Part shown: positions 23,698 through 32,145 of the stretch, piece after piece
Numbering within the stretch: the stretch's first letter is position 1
Layout of the letters: every line of letters begins with the position of its first letter
Source of the DNA: Thiocapsa sp. UBA6158
GTDB lineage: Bacteria; Pseudomonadota; Gammaproteobacteria; Chromatiales; Chromatiaceae
Reading direction: 5' to 3'
DNA length: 37,587 nt
NCBI RefSeq assembly: GCF_002423035.1
Contig: NZ_DIUM01000002.1
Location: 1-37,587, forward strand
Notes under the pieces: generated by a model
Told to the model about the DNA's origin: nothing
What the model saw: only the letters and a program-made list of their open reading frames with translations
The model's database searches: none
Translations under genes and position numbers: made by a program

Positions 23698-23891
23698 CTA
23701 TACCGCGTCCAGAGCGAGATGCTCATTTTCGAGCGAACTCGACGTTTGGCGCATCCACAACCCCTAGCGGGGACGCGGTTTAAAATGATACATTTTTTAA
23801 TCGCTTAAACCGCGCAGACTCCAGCGGTCGTCAAGCCTGCCGGAGCCGATCCCATCCAAAAACATCGCATACCGCGCTGGGCGCGGTTTAA
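23698..23891. repeat. Dispersed AACCGCGTC elements, copies 5a and 5b (pair)
   Basis: Copy 5a runs 23698-23783 (CTATACCGCGTC...GACGCGGTTTAA). Copy 5b runs 23805-23891 with a perfect 11-bp inverted end TTAAACCGCGC...GCGCGGTTTAA. The 21-base linker contains TTTTTT. The whole pair aligns along its length with 35207-35401. The TAA stop of the radical SAM gene (23890-23888) lies within the right end of 5b. Confidence 0.8.
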
Positions 23892-24970
23892 TCCTGCTCG
23901 AACAGATCGAGCTGGCTCCCCGGAAGCTGCGGCCGGCGAAAGCGCGACGCGTCGAGATCCCATCCGCTGTCTTGTCGGTCCAAACCCAAACGCCGCGCGG
24001 CCAGGCGAAAGCGCTGAGCGAGCAGCTCGGCGACCGGGCCTCGCCCGGTCATGCGAGAGGCAAACTCCGGGTCGTTGAGATGTCCGCCTCGGCATTGTCG
24101 GATCAGGCTCAGAACCCGCTCGGCCTGATCCGGGACATGCGCTCGGAGCCAGGCAGCGAAAAGCTCTGCAACCTCGCGCGGCAGACGGATCAGCAGACAG
24201 CCGGCACGGGACGCACCCGCTGCAGCGGCTCGCGCCAGGATGCGCTCCAGGTCGACATCCGTCAGACCCGGGATCAGCGGCGAGACCAGGACGCCGACGG
24301 GCACGCCGGCCTGCGCAAGCCTCTGCACGACCTCCAAGCGCCGCTCTGGGGAGGCTGCCCGCGGCTCTAGCCGACGCGCCAGGTGCGCATCGAGCGTCGT
24401 CACCGAGATCTGCACCGCGACCAGTCCAAGCTCGGCCATCGGGACCAGCAGATCCAGATCGCGCAGGACCAGGGCCGACTTGGTGGTGATGGCAACGGGG
24501 TGGCGACAGTCATGGAACACCTCAAGCAGGGAGCGCGTCAGCCCGAGGCGTCGCTCGATCGGTTGAAAGGGATCCGTGTTCGCTCCGAGCACCAGGGTTG
24601 CGGGGCGATAGCTCGGGGCCGCCAGCTCATGCTCCAATTGGCGCGCCGCATCCGGCTTCCAGAAGAGGCGGGTCTCGAAATCCAGCCCGGGCGATAGACC
24701 CAACCAGGCGTGTGTCGGGCGCGCATAGCAATAGATACAGCCATGCTCGCAGCCGCGGAACGGATTTGCCGAGCGATCAAAGGGGATGTCGGGCGATTGG
24801 TTGTAGCTGATGAGGGTGCGGCTCGTGTCCACCCCGAGCTGCGTGCGCAGGGGCGGGAGCTCATCGTCGAGGGGCCAGCCGTCGTCTTCGGCCTCGCGTC
24901 GCTCGGCCGAATAGCGTGAGTCCGGGTTCAGGGTCGCGCCGCGTCCGGGAGGCTTGGTCGGTCCCGTCAT
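23888..24970 (-). CDS. Radical SAM protein, PA0069-like family
   Basis: The 360-residue protein carries the C-x3-C-x2-C cluster of this family (CEHGCIYC; Cys74, Cys78, Cys81) that binds the 4Fe-4S cluster for S-adenosylmethionine cleavage. NPFRGCEHGCIYCYARPTHAWL, TKSALVLRDLDLL and VSPLIPGLTD are typical of the COG1533/SplB-related PA0069 group. The substrate is unknown; the relation to spore photoproduct lyase is distant and lyase function should not be assumed. An in-frame GTG at 25006 could give 12 more residues. It is divergent from trmO; nothing else is seen in 24971-25176. The stop codon is supplied by a dispersed repeat. Confidence 0.85.
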   Translation of the reverse strand: MTGPTKPPGRGATLNPDSRYSAERREAEDDGWPLDDELPPLRTQLGVDTSRTLISYNQSPDIPFDRSANPFRGCEHGCIYCYARPTHAWLGLSPGLDFETRLFWKPDAARQLEHELAAPSYRPATLVLGANTDPFQPIERRLGLTRSLLEVFHDCRHPVAITTKSALVLRDLDLLVPMAELGLVAVQISVTTLDAHLARRLEPRAASPERRLEVVQRLAQAGVPVGVLVSPLIPGLTDVDLERILARAAAAGASRAGCLLIRLPREVAELFAAWLRAHVPDQAERVLSLIRQCRGGHLNDPEFASRMTGRGPVAELLAQRFRLAARRLGLDRQDSGWDLDASRFRRPQLPGSQLDLFEQD

Positions 24971-25176
24971 CTCGGGGAAAGCCGCCGGCCGCCGGCCTCC
25001 AGCCACCTGCCCTTCGAGATCCCGGTGTGCGCTCGTCTTGCCGGAGAGTGATCCCGGCGCAGCGCGGTCGGGCCCATGCCAAAGCGATCCCGCACGTCAC
25101 GACCGGAGCCTGGCGGCGGGAGGCCGGCGACATTCTCCAGCATAATAGGCTCTATCCCAAGACAGCAGGCCAGCGC

Positions 25177-25893
25177 ATGTCCTTCACCTTCGCACCCATC
25201 GGCCACGTACGTTCCCCCTACACCGACAAGTTCGGGATCCCACGCCAGCCCGGATTGGTGACCGCCGCCGAGGCGCGTGTCGAGCTTCTGCCCGAGTTTG
25301 CCCGAGAAGAGGCATTCAAGGGACTCGAGGGCTTCTCGCATGTCTGGATCCTCTTTGTCTTTCACGAGGATTGTCTGACCGCCGGTTGGAGTCCGACGGT
25401 GCGACCGCCGCGTCTCGGCGGCCGCGAGAGTGTCGGCGTCTTCGCGAGCCGCGCGCCCTATCGGCCGAACCCCATCGGGATCTCCGCGGTCGAGCAGCTT
25501 GGACTCATCAGGGATGCGCACGGGCTCGCGCTTAAGGTTCGGGGCGTCGATCTATTGGACGGCACCCCGGTCCTGGACATCAAGCCCTATGTGCCGTACG
25601 CGGACAACATCCCCGGAGCCCGCAGCGGTTTTGCCGCGGCGCCCGAGAGCGTCGCTGCCGATGTCGCCTTCTCCGTGGAGGCATTACATGGCATTGCCGA
25701 AGCCGATCCGACCGGTACGCTCCGACTGCGCGGGCTGATCGAGCAGGTCCTCGCCCAGGACCCGCGCCCGGGTTACATGGATCGCTATCCCGAGCGCCGG
25801 GAGTTCGGCCTCCGGCTCTACGATCTGAACATTCGCTGGAGGATCGGGAAAACGAGCGCGGAGGTCATCGCGGTCGAGCCCTTCGCGGAGTGA
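25177..25893 (+). CDS. trmO: tRNA (t6A37) N6-methyltransferase TrmO
   Basis: This 238-residue protein of the TsaA/YaeB family methylates N6-threonylcarbamoyladenosine at position 37 of certain threonine tRNAs. The family pattern is complete: FAPIGHVRSPYTDKFGIPRQPGLV at the start, GLEGFSHVWILFVFH, the SAM-site region VGVFASRAPYRPNPIGIS, GVDLLDGTPVLDIKPYVPYAD, and a C-terminal domain ending DLNIRWRI. The length matches E. coli TrmO. It is a single gene, followed by a 379-base gap that contains a gene remnant. Confidence 0.95.
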   Translation: MSFTFAPIGHVRSPYTDKFGIPRQPGLVTAAEARVELLPEFAREEAFKGLEGFSHVWILFVFHEDCLTAGWSPTVRPPRLGGRESVGVFASRAPYRPNPIGISAVEQLGLIRDAHGLALKVRGVDLLDGTPVLDIKPYVPYADNIPGARSGFAAAPESVAADVAFSVEALHGIAEADPTGTLRLRGLIEQVLAQDPRPGYMDRYPERREFGLRLYDLNIRWRIGKTSAEVIAVEPFAE

Positions 25894-25952
25894 ATCTGCG
25901 TTGGTCGGAACGATCGCCATTGAACGAGCAGTTTGCACCGCATCATTGGTGA

Positions 25953-26213
25953 CTCTACCTCCCTGGAATCACGCCGGAAAGGCTTGTATGGAGCGACGAG
26001 AGGGCTGCGCAATGCATCAGCAACGGTACTCTCCCAGACCACATTGCCACCGAGAGCGATTACAAGAAGAAGATAAGTTTGTTGGCGGCAGCAATCCCTG
26101 GCTACAACGAGTCAACAGCGTTTCATGTGCTCTTGGCAGCATTCCTAATAAACGACTCCGAGAATCGAAGGCAGCTAACCAAAATGGTTCACGATATCCG
26201 CTCCCGGATCTAG
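25953..26213 (+). pseudogene. Remnant of an unidentified gene (C-terminal part)
   Basis: An 86-codon frame with no usable start codon lies between an in-frame TGA (25950-25952) and TAG (26211-26213). It reads like real protein: LPGITPERLVWSDERAAQ, then TESDYKKKISLLAAAIPGY, FHVLLAAFLINDSENRRQ and MVHDIRSRI. The local base composition is more AT-rich than the neighbours. I do not recognise the family. A decayed or transferred gene tail is the best reading; chance openness is possible. Confidence 0.35.
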
Positions 26214-26272
26214 GAACGACGGTTTCCCTGCTTGGGGATCAGATCGAAGCGATGGAGTCTCGGGTCAAAGCG

Positions 26273-27064
26273 TCACCTGCGTTGACGCAACGCCTCGTAG
26301 AGACAAACACCCGCGGCGACGGACACATTGAGGCTCTCGACCGTCCCGCACATCGGCAGACGGACCAGACGGTCGCAGTGTTCGCGTGTGAGGCGGCGCA
26401 GGCCGGTACCTTCGCTGCCCATGACCAGGCCGAGCGGTCCGGTGAGATCGGCTGCGTAGAGCTCGGTGTCGGCATCGCCGCTGGTTCCGGTGAGCCAGAT
26501 CCCTCGCTCCTTGAGGGAACCCATGGTCCGGGCCAGATTGGTGACCTGGACATAGGGCAGCGTTTCGGCCGCCCCGCTGGCAACCTTGCAGACGACCGGC
26601 GTCAGGCCAACCGCATTGTCCTTCGGGGCGATGACCGCATGCACTCCGGCACCTTCGGCGGTGCGCAGACAGGCGCCGAGATTGTGTGGATCCTGAACCT
26701 CATCGAGCAGGAGCAGGAAGGGCGGGCCCTCGATGCGCTCCAGGAGCCGATCGAGATCTTGCTCGGAACGTGCCGCGGGAACGCGCACCCACGCCAAAGC
26801 GCCCTGGTGATTGGTGCCTTCGGCTGCACGCTCGAGCTCGTCGCGCTCGACCTGGCGGACCTTCACGCCCGCCTGGCTCGCCAGATCGGCCAGCTCGGAC
26901 AAGCGCCGGTCGCGACGACCGCGGTCGAGCCAAAGCTCACCGACCCCTTCGCTCCCGAACTTGATCGCGGCTCGCGCGCTGTGGATACCGCCGACCGGGT
27001 GCAGCCCCGCCGTGGAGTGCCGCACCTCGTCACGGCCCGCGACGGGGAGTCTCGATGCCTTCAC
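26273..27064 (-). CDS. rlmB: 23S rRNA (guanosine2251-2'-O)-methyltransferase RlmB
   Basis: This is a protein of about 263 residues of the SPOUT/TrmH family. An N-terminal substrate-binding domain (GLHPVGGIHSARAAI) precedes the knotted domain with NLGACLRTAEGAGVHAVI (motif 1), LVMGSEGTGLRRL (motif 2) and LNVSVAAGVCLYEALRQ (motif 3). It methylates G2251 of 23S rRNA in the P loop. The frame opens with GTG at 27064, two bases after the rnr stop; a GTG 13 codons further in is an alternative that would give the usual length of 250. The rnr-rlmB order is the same as in E. coli, and the two are evidently one operon. Confidence 0.93.
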   Translation of the reverse strand: MKASRLPVAGRDEVRHSTAGLHPVGGIHSARAAIKFGSEGVGELWLDRGRRDRRLSELADLASQAGVKVRQVERDELERAAEGTNHQGALAWVRVPAARSEQDLDRLLERIEGPPFLLLLDEVQDPHNLGACLRTAEGAGVHAVIAPKDNAVGLTPVVCKVASGAAETLPYVQVTNLARTMGSLKERGIWLTGTSGDADTELYAADLTGPLGLVMGSEGTGLRRLTREHCDRLVRLPMCGTVESLNVSVAAGVCLYEALRQRR

Positions 27065-27066
27065 GG

Positions 27067-29484
27067 TCAGGATGTCGGCGCCGCGCCGGTCGGTTTGCGT
27101 TTGCGCCGGTTGCGCGAACGCGGCTTCTTGACGCCTTCGCTAGGTTTGTCCGCCTGGGCCTGCGCTGCCGGTGCCGGAGCGGTGGCCTGATCCGCCTGAG
27201 CGGTCGGCCTAGCTTTCTCCTTTTGCTTCGACGTGCGCGGACCCGGTCCGCCTTGGCCGCCCTTCCCGCCTTGTCCGGACTTGCCACCCTTCCCGCTCGG
27301 CTCGGCGAGCACGAAATCGATCTTGCGATCGTCGAGATTCACGGCGGCAACCTGCACCCGCAGCGGATCGCCGAGACGATAGACGGTGCCGGTACGCTCG
27401 CCGTGCAGACGATGACCGATCGGGTCGAAATGATAGAAGTCGTTGTCGAGCGCGGTGATGTGCACCAAGCCATCGACGTGAACCTCGTGAAGCTCGACGA
27501 AGATGCCGAAGGAGTTGACGCTGGTGATGATGCCGTCGAACTTCTCGCCGAGCTTGCCCTGCATGAACTCGCACTTGAGCCAATCGTCGGCGTCGCGCGT
27601 CGCCTCGTCGGCGCGCCGCTCGGTGCCCGAGCAGTATTCGCCGATCTGCTGGAGCTCCATCTTGGAGTAATCCAGATCGGCAGCGGTCCCGCCGCGCAGA
27701 ATGTGCTTGATGATCCGATGGACGACCAGATCCGGATAGCGACGGATGGGCGAGGTGAAATGGGTGTAGGCCTCGTAGGCCAGACCGAAATGGCCGACAT
27801 TGTCCGAGCTGTACATCGCCTGCTGCATGGAGCGCAGCAAGACGGTCTGGATCAATCCACGATCCGGGCGCTCCTTGACCATCTCGAGCAACTCGGCATA
27901 GTCCTTGGCGGTCGGCTTCTCGCCGCCCGGGAGCTTGAGCGCGAGCTGTCCCAGAAACTCGCGCAGGTCGCTCAGCTTCTCGGCGTTCGGCAGGTCATGG
28001 ATGCGGTAGAGCGCCGGCATCTTCTTGCGCTCGAAGAGACGCGCTGCGGCCACGTTCGCGGCCAGCATGCATTCCTCGATGATCTTGTGCGCCTCGTTGC
28101 GCACCAACGGCACCACGGCGGCGATGCGTCCCTGCTCGTTGAAGACGAACTTGGTCTCGACCGTGTCGAAGTCGATGGCACCGCGCTCGGCGCGCGCCAG
28201 GTGCAGGGTCTGATAGAGGGCGTAGAGTTCGTGCAGGTGCGGCAGCAGGTCCGCATGCTTCTCGCACAGATCGGCGTCGCCGTCGATGATCATGGCGGCG
28301 ACCTGATCGTAGGTCAGCCGCGCATGCGAGCGCATCACGCCCTCGAAGAAGCGGGTCCGCGTGACCTTACCTTCGGCGTTGATGTAGAGCTCGGCGGTCA
28401 TGCAGAGCCGATCGACATGCGGGTTGAGCGAGCACAGTCCGTTGGAAAGCACCTCCGGCAGCATCGGGACGACCCGGTCCGGGAAGTAGACCGAGTTGCC
28501 GCGCGAATAGCCCTCGGTGTCCAGCGCCGTGCCCGGCACCACATAGCTCGAGACATCGGCGATGCTGACCAGCAGCTTCCATCCCTTGGGCTTGCGCTCG
28601 CAATAGACGGCGTCGTCGAAGTCGCGCGCATCGGCCCCGTCGATCGTGACCAAGGGGATCTTGCGCAGATCGGTACGGCCCTCCTTCGCCGCGTCCGGGA
28701 CCTCGCTCCCCAGCCCGGCGATCTCGGCCTCGACGGCCTCCGGCCACTCGATCGGCAGATCGTGGGCGCGGATCGCGATGTCCGTCTCCATCCCGGGCGC
28801 CATGTGGTCGCCGAGGACCTCCAGGATGCGGCCGATCGGCTGGGTGCGCTGGGTCGGTTGATCCGTAATCTCGGCGACGACGATCTGGCCCTGCTCGGCG
28901 CCCGCGATCCGGTCGCTCGGGATGATGATGTCGTGGGTCAGGCGCTTGTTGTCCGGCGCGACGAAGCCGACACCGCTCTCTTTATAAAGCCGCCCGACCA
29001 CGGTGCGGGTCTTGCGCTCCAGGATCTCGACGACCGCACCCTCGAGCCGCCCCCGTCGATCGCGCCCTGCGACGCGCACGACGACGCGATCGCCGTGAAA
29101 CAGCGCGCGCATCTCTTTGGGGTAGAGGTAGAGGTCGTCGCCACCCTCGTCCGGGCGCACGAAACCGAAACCGTCCGCATGTCCGATGACACGACCGGCG
29201 ATCAAATCGCGCCGGTTGACCAGACAGAAGGCCTGGTTGCGGTTACGCACCAGCTGACCGTCGCGCACCATAGCGCCGAGTCGGCGCTCCAGGGCGATCA
29301 GGTCCTGCTCGTCGGTGAGGTTGAGCTCGCGGGCGACCTCGTCCGCACCGGCCGGTGCACCGAGGTTGGTGAGTGTTTCGAGGATGAATTCGCGACTGGG
29401 GATGGGGTTGGCGTACTTTTTCGCCTCGCGCTGGCGATGGGGATCCGCTTCTTTGGCGGCTGTCGAATTTCGGCGTCTTGTCAC
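27067..29484 (-). CDS. rnr: Ribonuclease R
   Basis: This 805-residue 3'-5' exoribonuclease degrades structured RNA and takes part in rRNA and tmRNA quality control. From the N-terminus: a helix-turn-helix-like region (about 28-90), cold-shock domains (GRVIGHADGFGFVRPDE and a second at about 160-230), the RNB catalytic centre with Asp282, Asp288, Asp290 and Asp291 in TIDGADARDFDDAVY, then RPDLVVHR-type elements (YTHFTSPIRRYPDLVVHRII), an S1 domain (FDGIITSVNSFGIFVEL) and a basic, low-complexity tail of about 70 residues (KGGKSGQGGKGGQGG, then KKPRSRNRRKRK). The tail helps RNA and ribosome binding in other RNase R proteins. It is upstream of rlmB, two bases apart. Confidence 0.97.
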   Translation of the reverse strand: MTRRRNSTAAKEADPHRQREAKKYANPIPSREFILETLTNLGAPAGADEVARELNLTDEQDLIALERRLGAMVRDGQLVRNRNQAFCLVNRRDLIAGRVIGHADGFGFVRPDEGGDDLYLYPKEMRALFHGDRVVVRVAGRDRRGRLEGAVVEILERKTRTVVGRLYKESGVGFVAPDNKRLTHDIIIPSDRIAGAEQGQIVVAEITDQPTQRTQPIGRILEVLGDHMAPGMETDIAIRAHDLPIEWPEAVEAEIAGLGSEVPDAAKEGRTDLRKIPLVTIDGADARDFDDAVYCERKPKGWKLLVSIADVSSYVVPGTALDTEGYSRGNSVYFPDRVVPMLPEVLSNGLCSLNPHVDRLCMTAELYINAEGKVTRTRFFEGVMRSHARLTYDQVAAMIIDGDADLCEKHADLLPHLHELYALYQTLHLARAERGAIDFDTVETKFVFNEQGRIAAVVPLVRNEAHKIIEECMLAANVAAARLFERKKMPALYRIHDLPNAEKLSDLREFLGQLALKLPGGEKPTAKDYAELLEMVKERPDRGLIQTVLLRSMQQAMYSSDNVGHFGLAYEAYTHFTSPIRRYPDLVVHRIIKHILRGGTAADLDYSKMELQQIGEYCSGTERRADEATRDADDWLKCEFMQGKLGEKFDGIITSVNSFGIFVELHEVHVDGLVHITALDNDFYHFDPIGHRLHGERTGTVYRLGDPLRVQVAAVNLDDRKIDFVLAEPSGKGGKSGQGGKGGQGGPGPRTSKQKEKARPTAQADQATAPAPAAQAQADKPSEGVKKPRSRNRRKRKPTGAAPTS

Positions 29485-29600
29485 TTGAGCTCGTTCTTAT
29501 TCGGAAAAGGTTAGTGTAGCCTTGACACCCTTCGGTTGTCTCACTAATATTCGCGCCTTGCCACGGGGTCGCCTTCTTCAAGACATCCCCGGAACCTCAT

Positions 29601-29687
29601 GCCGAGGTGGCGGAACTGGTAGACGCGCATGGTTCAGGTCCATGTGGGCGAAAGCTCGTGGAGGTTCGAGTCCTCTCCTCGGCACCA
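29601..29687 (+). tRNA. tRNA-Leu (anticodon CAG)
   Basis: An 87-base tRNA gene with acceptor arm GCCGAGG/CCTCGGC, anticodon loop TTCAGGT giving CAG, a long variable arm as usual for leucine, T arm GAGGTTCGAGTCCTC and an encoded CCA end. It is divergent from rnr. No mobile element abuts it. Nothing is recognised between it and the next gene (29688-29829). Confidence 0.96.
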
Positions 29688-29829
29688 TTTCATGTCGAAT
29701 TCCGAATCAGACTCACCCCGAATGACGGGAGCCCGAGTCAGCACTCGCATCTGAATCGATCGTCGCAAAGCCGGCGCTCCACCTCCCGCATTTCCCGAAC
29801 GCGATGGCGAGACACCCTGGTGTTTTCGG

Positions 29830-30141
29830 ATGACTGACTTCCTCACCTTCGAAACCATGATCAGCCGCCGTGCGCTGCTGGTGTTCTATTATCTGGGCGC
29901 CGTCGTCATGCCCCTCGCGGCCTGGCTCATGGCGCTCTACTTGATGCGCCGCTTCGAGCCGGTGGGCGATACTTATCGAGCCGGTATGGGTCTTCTAAAC
30001 GCGACGGTGCGACTGCGTTGGCGCGTGCTCGGAATCCTGCTGTTCGTCGCTGCGTTCCTCTTCATGGAGCTGATGTGGCGCATCATGTTCGAGTATCTGA
30101 TCGCCTTTATGCAGATGCGAGACGCCTTGGTCCGACATTGA
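29830..30141 (+). CDS. DUF4282 family membrane protein
   Basis: This is a 103-residue protein. MTDFLTFETMISRRALLVFYY at the start and the RMFEYLIAFMQMRDAL-like end (IMFEYLIAFMQ) are typical of DUF4282. There are two membrane helices (about 15-37, LLVFYYLGAVVMPLAAWLMAL, and about 66-90, WRVLGILLFVAAFLFMELMW). The function of the family is unknown. It is convergent with mtnC, the stops lying about 10 bases apart, and the ribosome binding site is weak. Confidence 0.8.
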   Translation: MTDFLTFETMISRRALLVFYYLGAVVMPLAAWLMALYLMRRFEPVGDTYRAGMGLLNATVRLRWRVLGILLFVAAFLFMELMWRIMFEYLIAFMQMRDALVRH

Positions 30142-30150
30142 GGCCGCCGC

Positions 30151-30834
30151 TCAATCCTCGAGCGGCCGAACCCCATCGAAATCATCGACGACTGCGTGCG
30201 CTCCGAAGGGAGCGGTCACGCCTTCGCGACGTAAGGCAATCGTCGCCATCCCGGCATCATGCGCGGCATCGAGCTCTTCTCGAATGTCCGACAGGAAGAG
30301 CATCGCTCCGGGGGGCAGACCGATCTCCGCGGCGATGGCTCTGTAGGATTCGGGTTCGCGCTTCCCGCCGATGCGCGTATCGAAGAATCCGTCGAAAACC
30401 GGCGTGAGATCCCCGTAGTCGGTGTGCCCGAACAGCAGCTTCTGGGCATGCACCGAGCCCGAGGAATAGACATAGAGCCTCAGACCGGCGCCGTGCCAGT
30501 CGCGCAGGCGGCGGGCGGCATCCTCGTAGATGTGGCCTCGGAAGTCGCCTCGGGCGTAACCCTCCTCCCAGATGAGACCCTGCAATGCCTTGAGCGGCGT
30601 GATCTTGCGGTCGGTGGCGATCCAGTCGAGCATCGCGGCGATCAACGCGTCCTCGTCCCCTGCACCATCGGCGACGGCACGCGCGTCTTCGAGCAACTGC
30701 GCGACCTGCGAATCATCGCGATGCGCCCGCACGAAGTCGGGCAGACGCTCCGCCGCGTAGGGAAAAAGCACGTCCTTGACGAACGAGAGGCTCGAGGTGG
30801 TGCCCTCGATGTCGGTGAGGATCGCCTTGACCAT
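30151..30834 (-). CDS. mtnC: Enolase-phosphatase E1 (methionine salvage)
   Basis: This 227-residue HAD-family enzyme both enolises and dephosphorylates 2,3-diketo-5-methylthiopentyl-1-phosphate, giving the acireductone used by MtnD. HAD motif I is DIEGTTSS with Asp8; motif II lies in YVYSSGSVHAQKLLFGHT, and motif III is in FLSDIREELDAAHDAGM with the conserved Lys in GGKREPESYR. The length is normal for the family. It is the last gene of the mtnB-mtnD-mtnC operon, nine bases after the mtnD stop. Confidence 0.96.
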   Translation of the reverse strand: MVKAILTDIEGTTSSLSFVKDVLFPYAAERLPDFVRAHRDDSQVAQLLEDARAVADGAGDEDALIAAMLDWIATDRKITPLKALQGLIWEEGYARGDFRGHIYEDAARRLRDWHGAGLRLYVYSSGSVHAQKLLFGHTDYGDLTPVFDGFFDTRIGGKREPESYRAIAAEIGLPPGAMLFLSDIREELDAAHDAGMATIALRREGVTAPFGAHAVVDDFDGVRPLED

Positions 30835-30843
30835 TGGAGTGGA

Positions 30844-31383
30844 TTACTCGAAGCGGGGAAAGCGCGACGCGATGTCGCTGCCGGTGAAGTTGGCGACCCA
30901 GCCCTCGGGATTGGTGAAGAGGCGGATCGCGGTGAAGTGCGGACGCGGGCCCATATCGAACCAGTGGGTCGTGCCGTCGGGGACGCTGATGAGATCGCCC
31001 TGCTCGCAGATTACGGCGTAGATCCGGCCTTTGGTATGCAGATAGAACAGACCGCTGCCTTCGACGAAGAAGCGCACCTCGAACTCGGTGTGGGTGTGCT
31101 CGTTGAGGAACTTGGCGCGCAGGGCCTCGCGGTCGGGATGGTCCGGCGTCATGCGAAGGACGTCGACCGAGCCGAAGCCGTACTCGGACATCAGACGGTC
31201 GATGTCGCTGCGATAGGCGGCGATGACGTCGTCCGGCGTCGCATCCGCCGCCAGGACGCGGTCCGCCTGCCAGCGCTCGAAATTGACGCCGAGTGCGCCG
31301 AGCTCGCGCCGGATGTCGGCGAAATCGGTGAACACCGCCTCGGGTACAGGTTGGTCTTCGGCGTGAACGCGCAGCTCGCTCAT
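30844..31383 (-). CDS. mtnD: Acireductone dioxygenase
   Basis: This 179-residue cupin has the length of the Klebsiella enzyme, with metal ligands at the same numbers: His96, His98, Glu102 (NEHTHTEFEVRFF) and His140 (DGTTHWFDMG). With Fe2+ it produces the methionine precursor 2-keto-4-methylthiobutyrate; with Ni2+ it forms methylthiopropionate, formate and CO. The start ATG at 31383 overlaps the mtnB TGA (ATGA), with AGGAG nine bases upstream, so a longer in-frame start is not needed. The middle gene of the operon. Confidence 0.96.
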   Translation of the reverse strand: MSELRVHAEDQPVPEAVFTDFADIRRELGALGVNFERWQADRVLAADATPDDVIAAYRSDIDRLMSEYGFGSVDVLRMTPDHPDREALRAKFLNEHTHTEFEVRFFVEGSGLFYLHTKGRIYAVICEQGDLISVPDGTTHWFDMGPRPHFTAIRLFTNPEGWVANFTGSDIASRFPRFE

Positions 31384-32000
31384 CGGATCATGCTCCTCAT
31401 GAGGGTTTCGCATTCGAGCAGGAACTCGAATGCCTCGATCCGCCGACGCGCGTCGGCGACATTGCTACCCCAGGTATAGAGTCCGTGACCGGCAATCAAG
31501 TAGCCGGGCAGATCCGGCGTGCGCTCCAGCGCCCGCTCGACCTCGAGCGCCAGACGTGAGATGTCCTGATCGTTGGCGAAAACCGGCAGCGCAAACCGGA
31601 TCTCGTGCGTTTCGATCCCCGGCAACGCCTTCAAGACCTCGTAGTCGGAGAGCGTCAGGGCGTCTCCGGCCAAGCGAGAGAGCACGGTGGCGTTGACCGA
31701 GTGGGTGTGCAGCACGGCACCGATGCTCGGATCGCGGCGATACAACATCAGATGGAGCTCGGTCTCGGCGGACGGGCGACAGCCGGCGGTGAGGATGGTG
31801 CCGTCGACATCCATCGCCATGATGCCGCTCGCGTCGAGCTCGCCCTTGTGACGCCCCGACACGGTGATGGCGACGCTGCTCGCATCCAGCCGCGCGGAAA
31901 GGTTGCCGGAGGTTGCCGGCAACCATCCGCGTGAGAAACAAAAATGCCCGACGCCGACCAGATCGGCGGCGCGCTGGTTGAAGACCTCGGGATCGACCAT
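31380..32000 (-). CDS. mtnB: Methylthioribulose-1-phosphate dehydratase
   Basis: This 206-residue class II aldolase-fold enzyme dehydrates methylthioribulose-1-phosphate in methionine salvage. The zinc site is visible in HTHS (His98, His100) and in AGHGLYTWG near the end, with the ATSGNLSARL and SAETELHLMLYRR segments of the family. ATG 32000 is chosen; an in-frame TTG at 32018 would add six residues. First gene of the operon. MtnA and MtnK or MtnP are not next to it and must be elsewhere. No riboswitch is recognised in 32001-32145, which holds only GC-rich inverted words. Confidence 0.94.
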   Translation of the reverse strand: MVDPEVFNQRAADLVGVGHFCFSRGWLPATSGNLSARLDASSVAITVSGRHKGELDASGIMAMDVDGTILTAGCRPSAETELHLMLYRRDPSIGAVLHTHSVNATVLSRLAGDALTLSDYEVLKALPGIETHEIRFALPVFANDQDISRLALEVERALERTPDLPGYLIAGHGLYTWGSNVADARRRIEAFEFLLECETLMRSMIR

Positions 32001-32145
32001 CTCGGTTCTGCCGGACAAAAGTGCAATCTAAGGCAGAATGGGGACGAGGTCCAATGGTGGAGACAGCTCCGAACGACGCGACGCGACTCGGATCGATGCA
32101 GCCCGCCCGGCCGTAGCGCCGAGCGGGCGGAGCCGGTCGCGCTCC

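Noticed and set aside
25901..27190. 429-codon plus-strand frame across the gap and rlmB
   Set aside because: Most of it is antisense to rlmB, which has the three SPOUT motifs. The first part is out of frame with the gene remnant.
27055..29514. Long open frame on the + strand opposite rnr
   Set aside because: It is antisense to a complete RNase R with all catalytic motifs; the translation is His/Asp/Arg-rich low-complexity typical of the opposite strand of high-GC genes.
31384..31413. Longer start for acireductone dioxygenase
   Set aside because: The start at 31383 gives the same length and ligand numbering as the Klebsiella enzyme and has the AGGAG site.
32001..32145. SAM-responsive riboswitch before the methionine salvage operon
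   Set aside because: I looked for a conserved SAM riboswitch core upstream of mtnB and saw only GC-rich inverted words.
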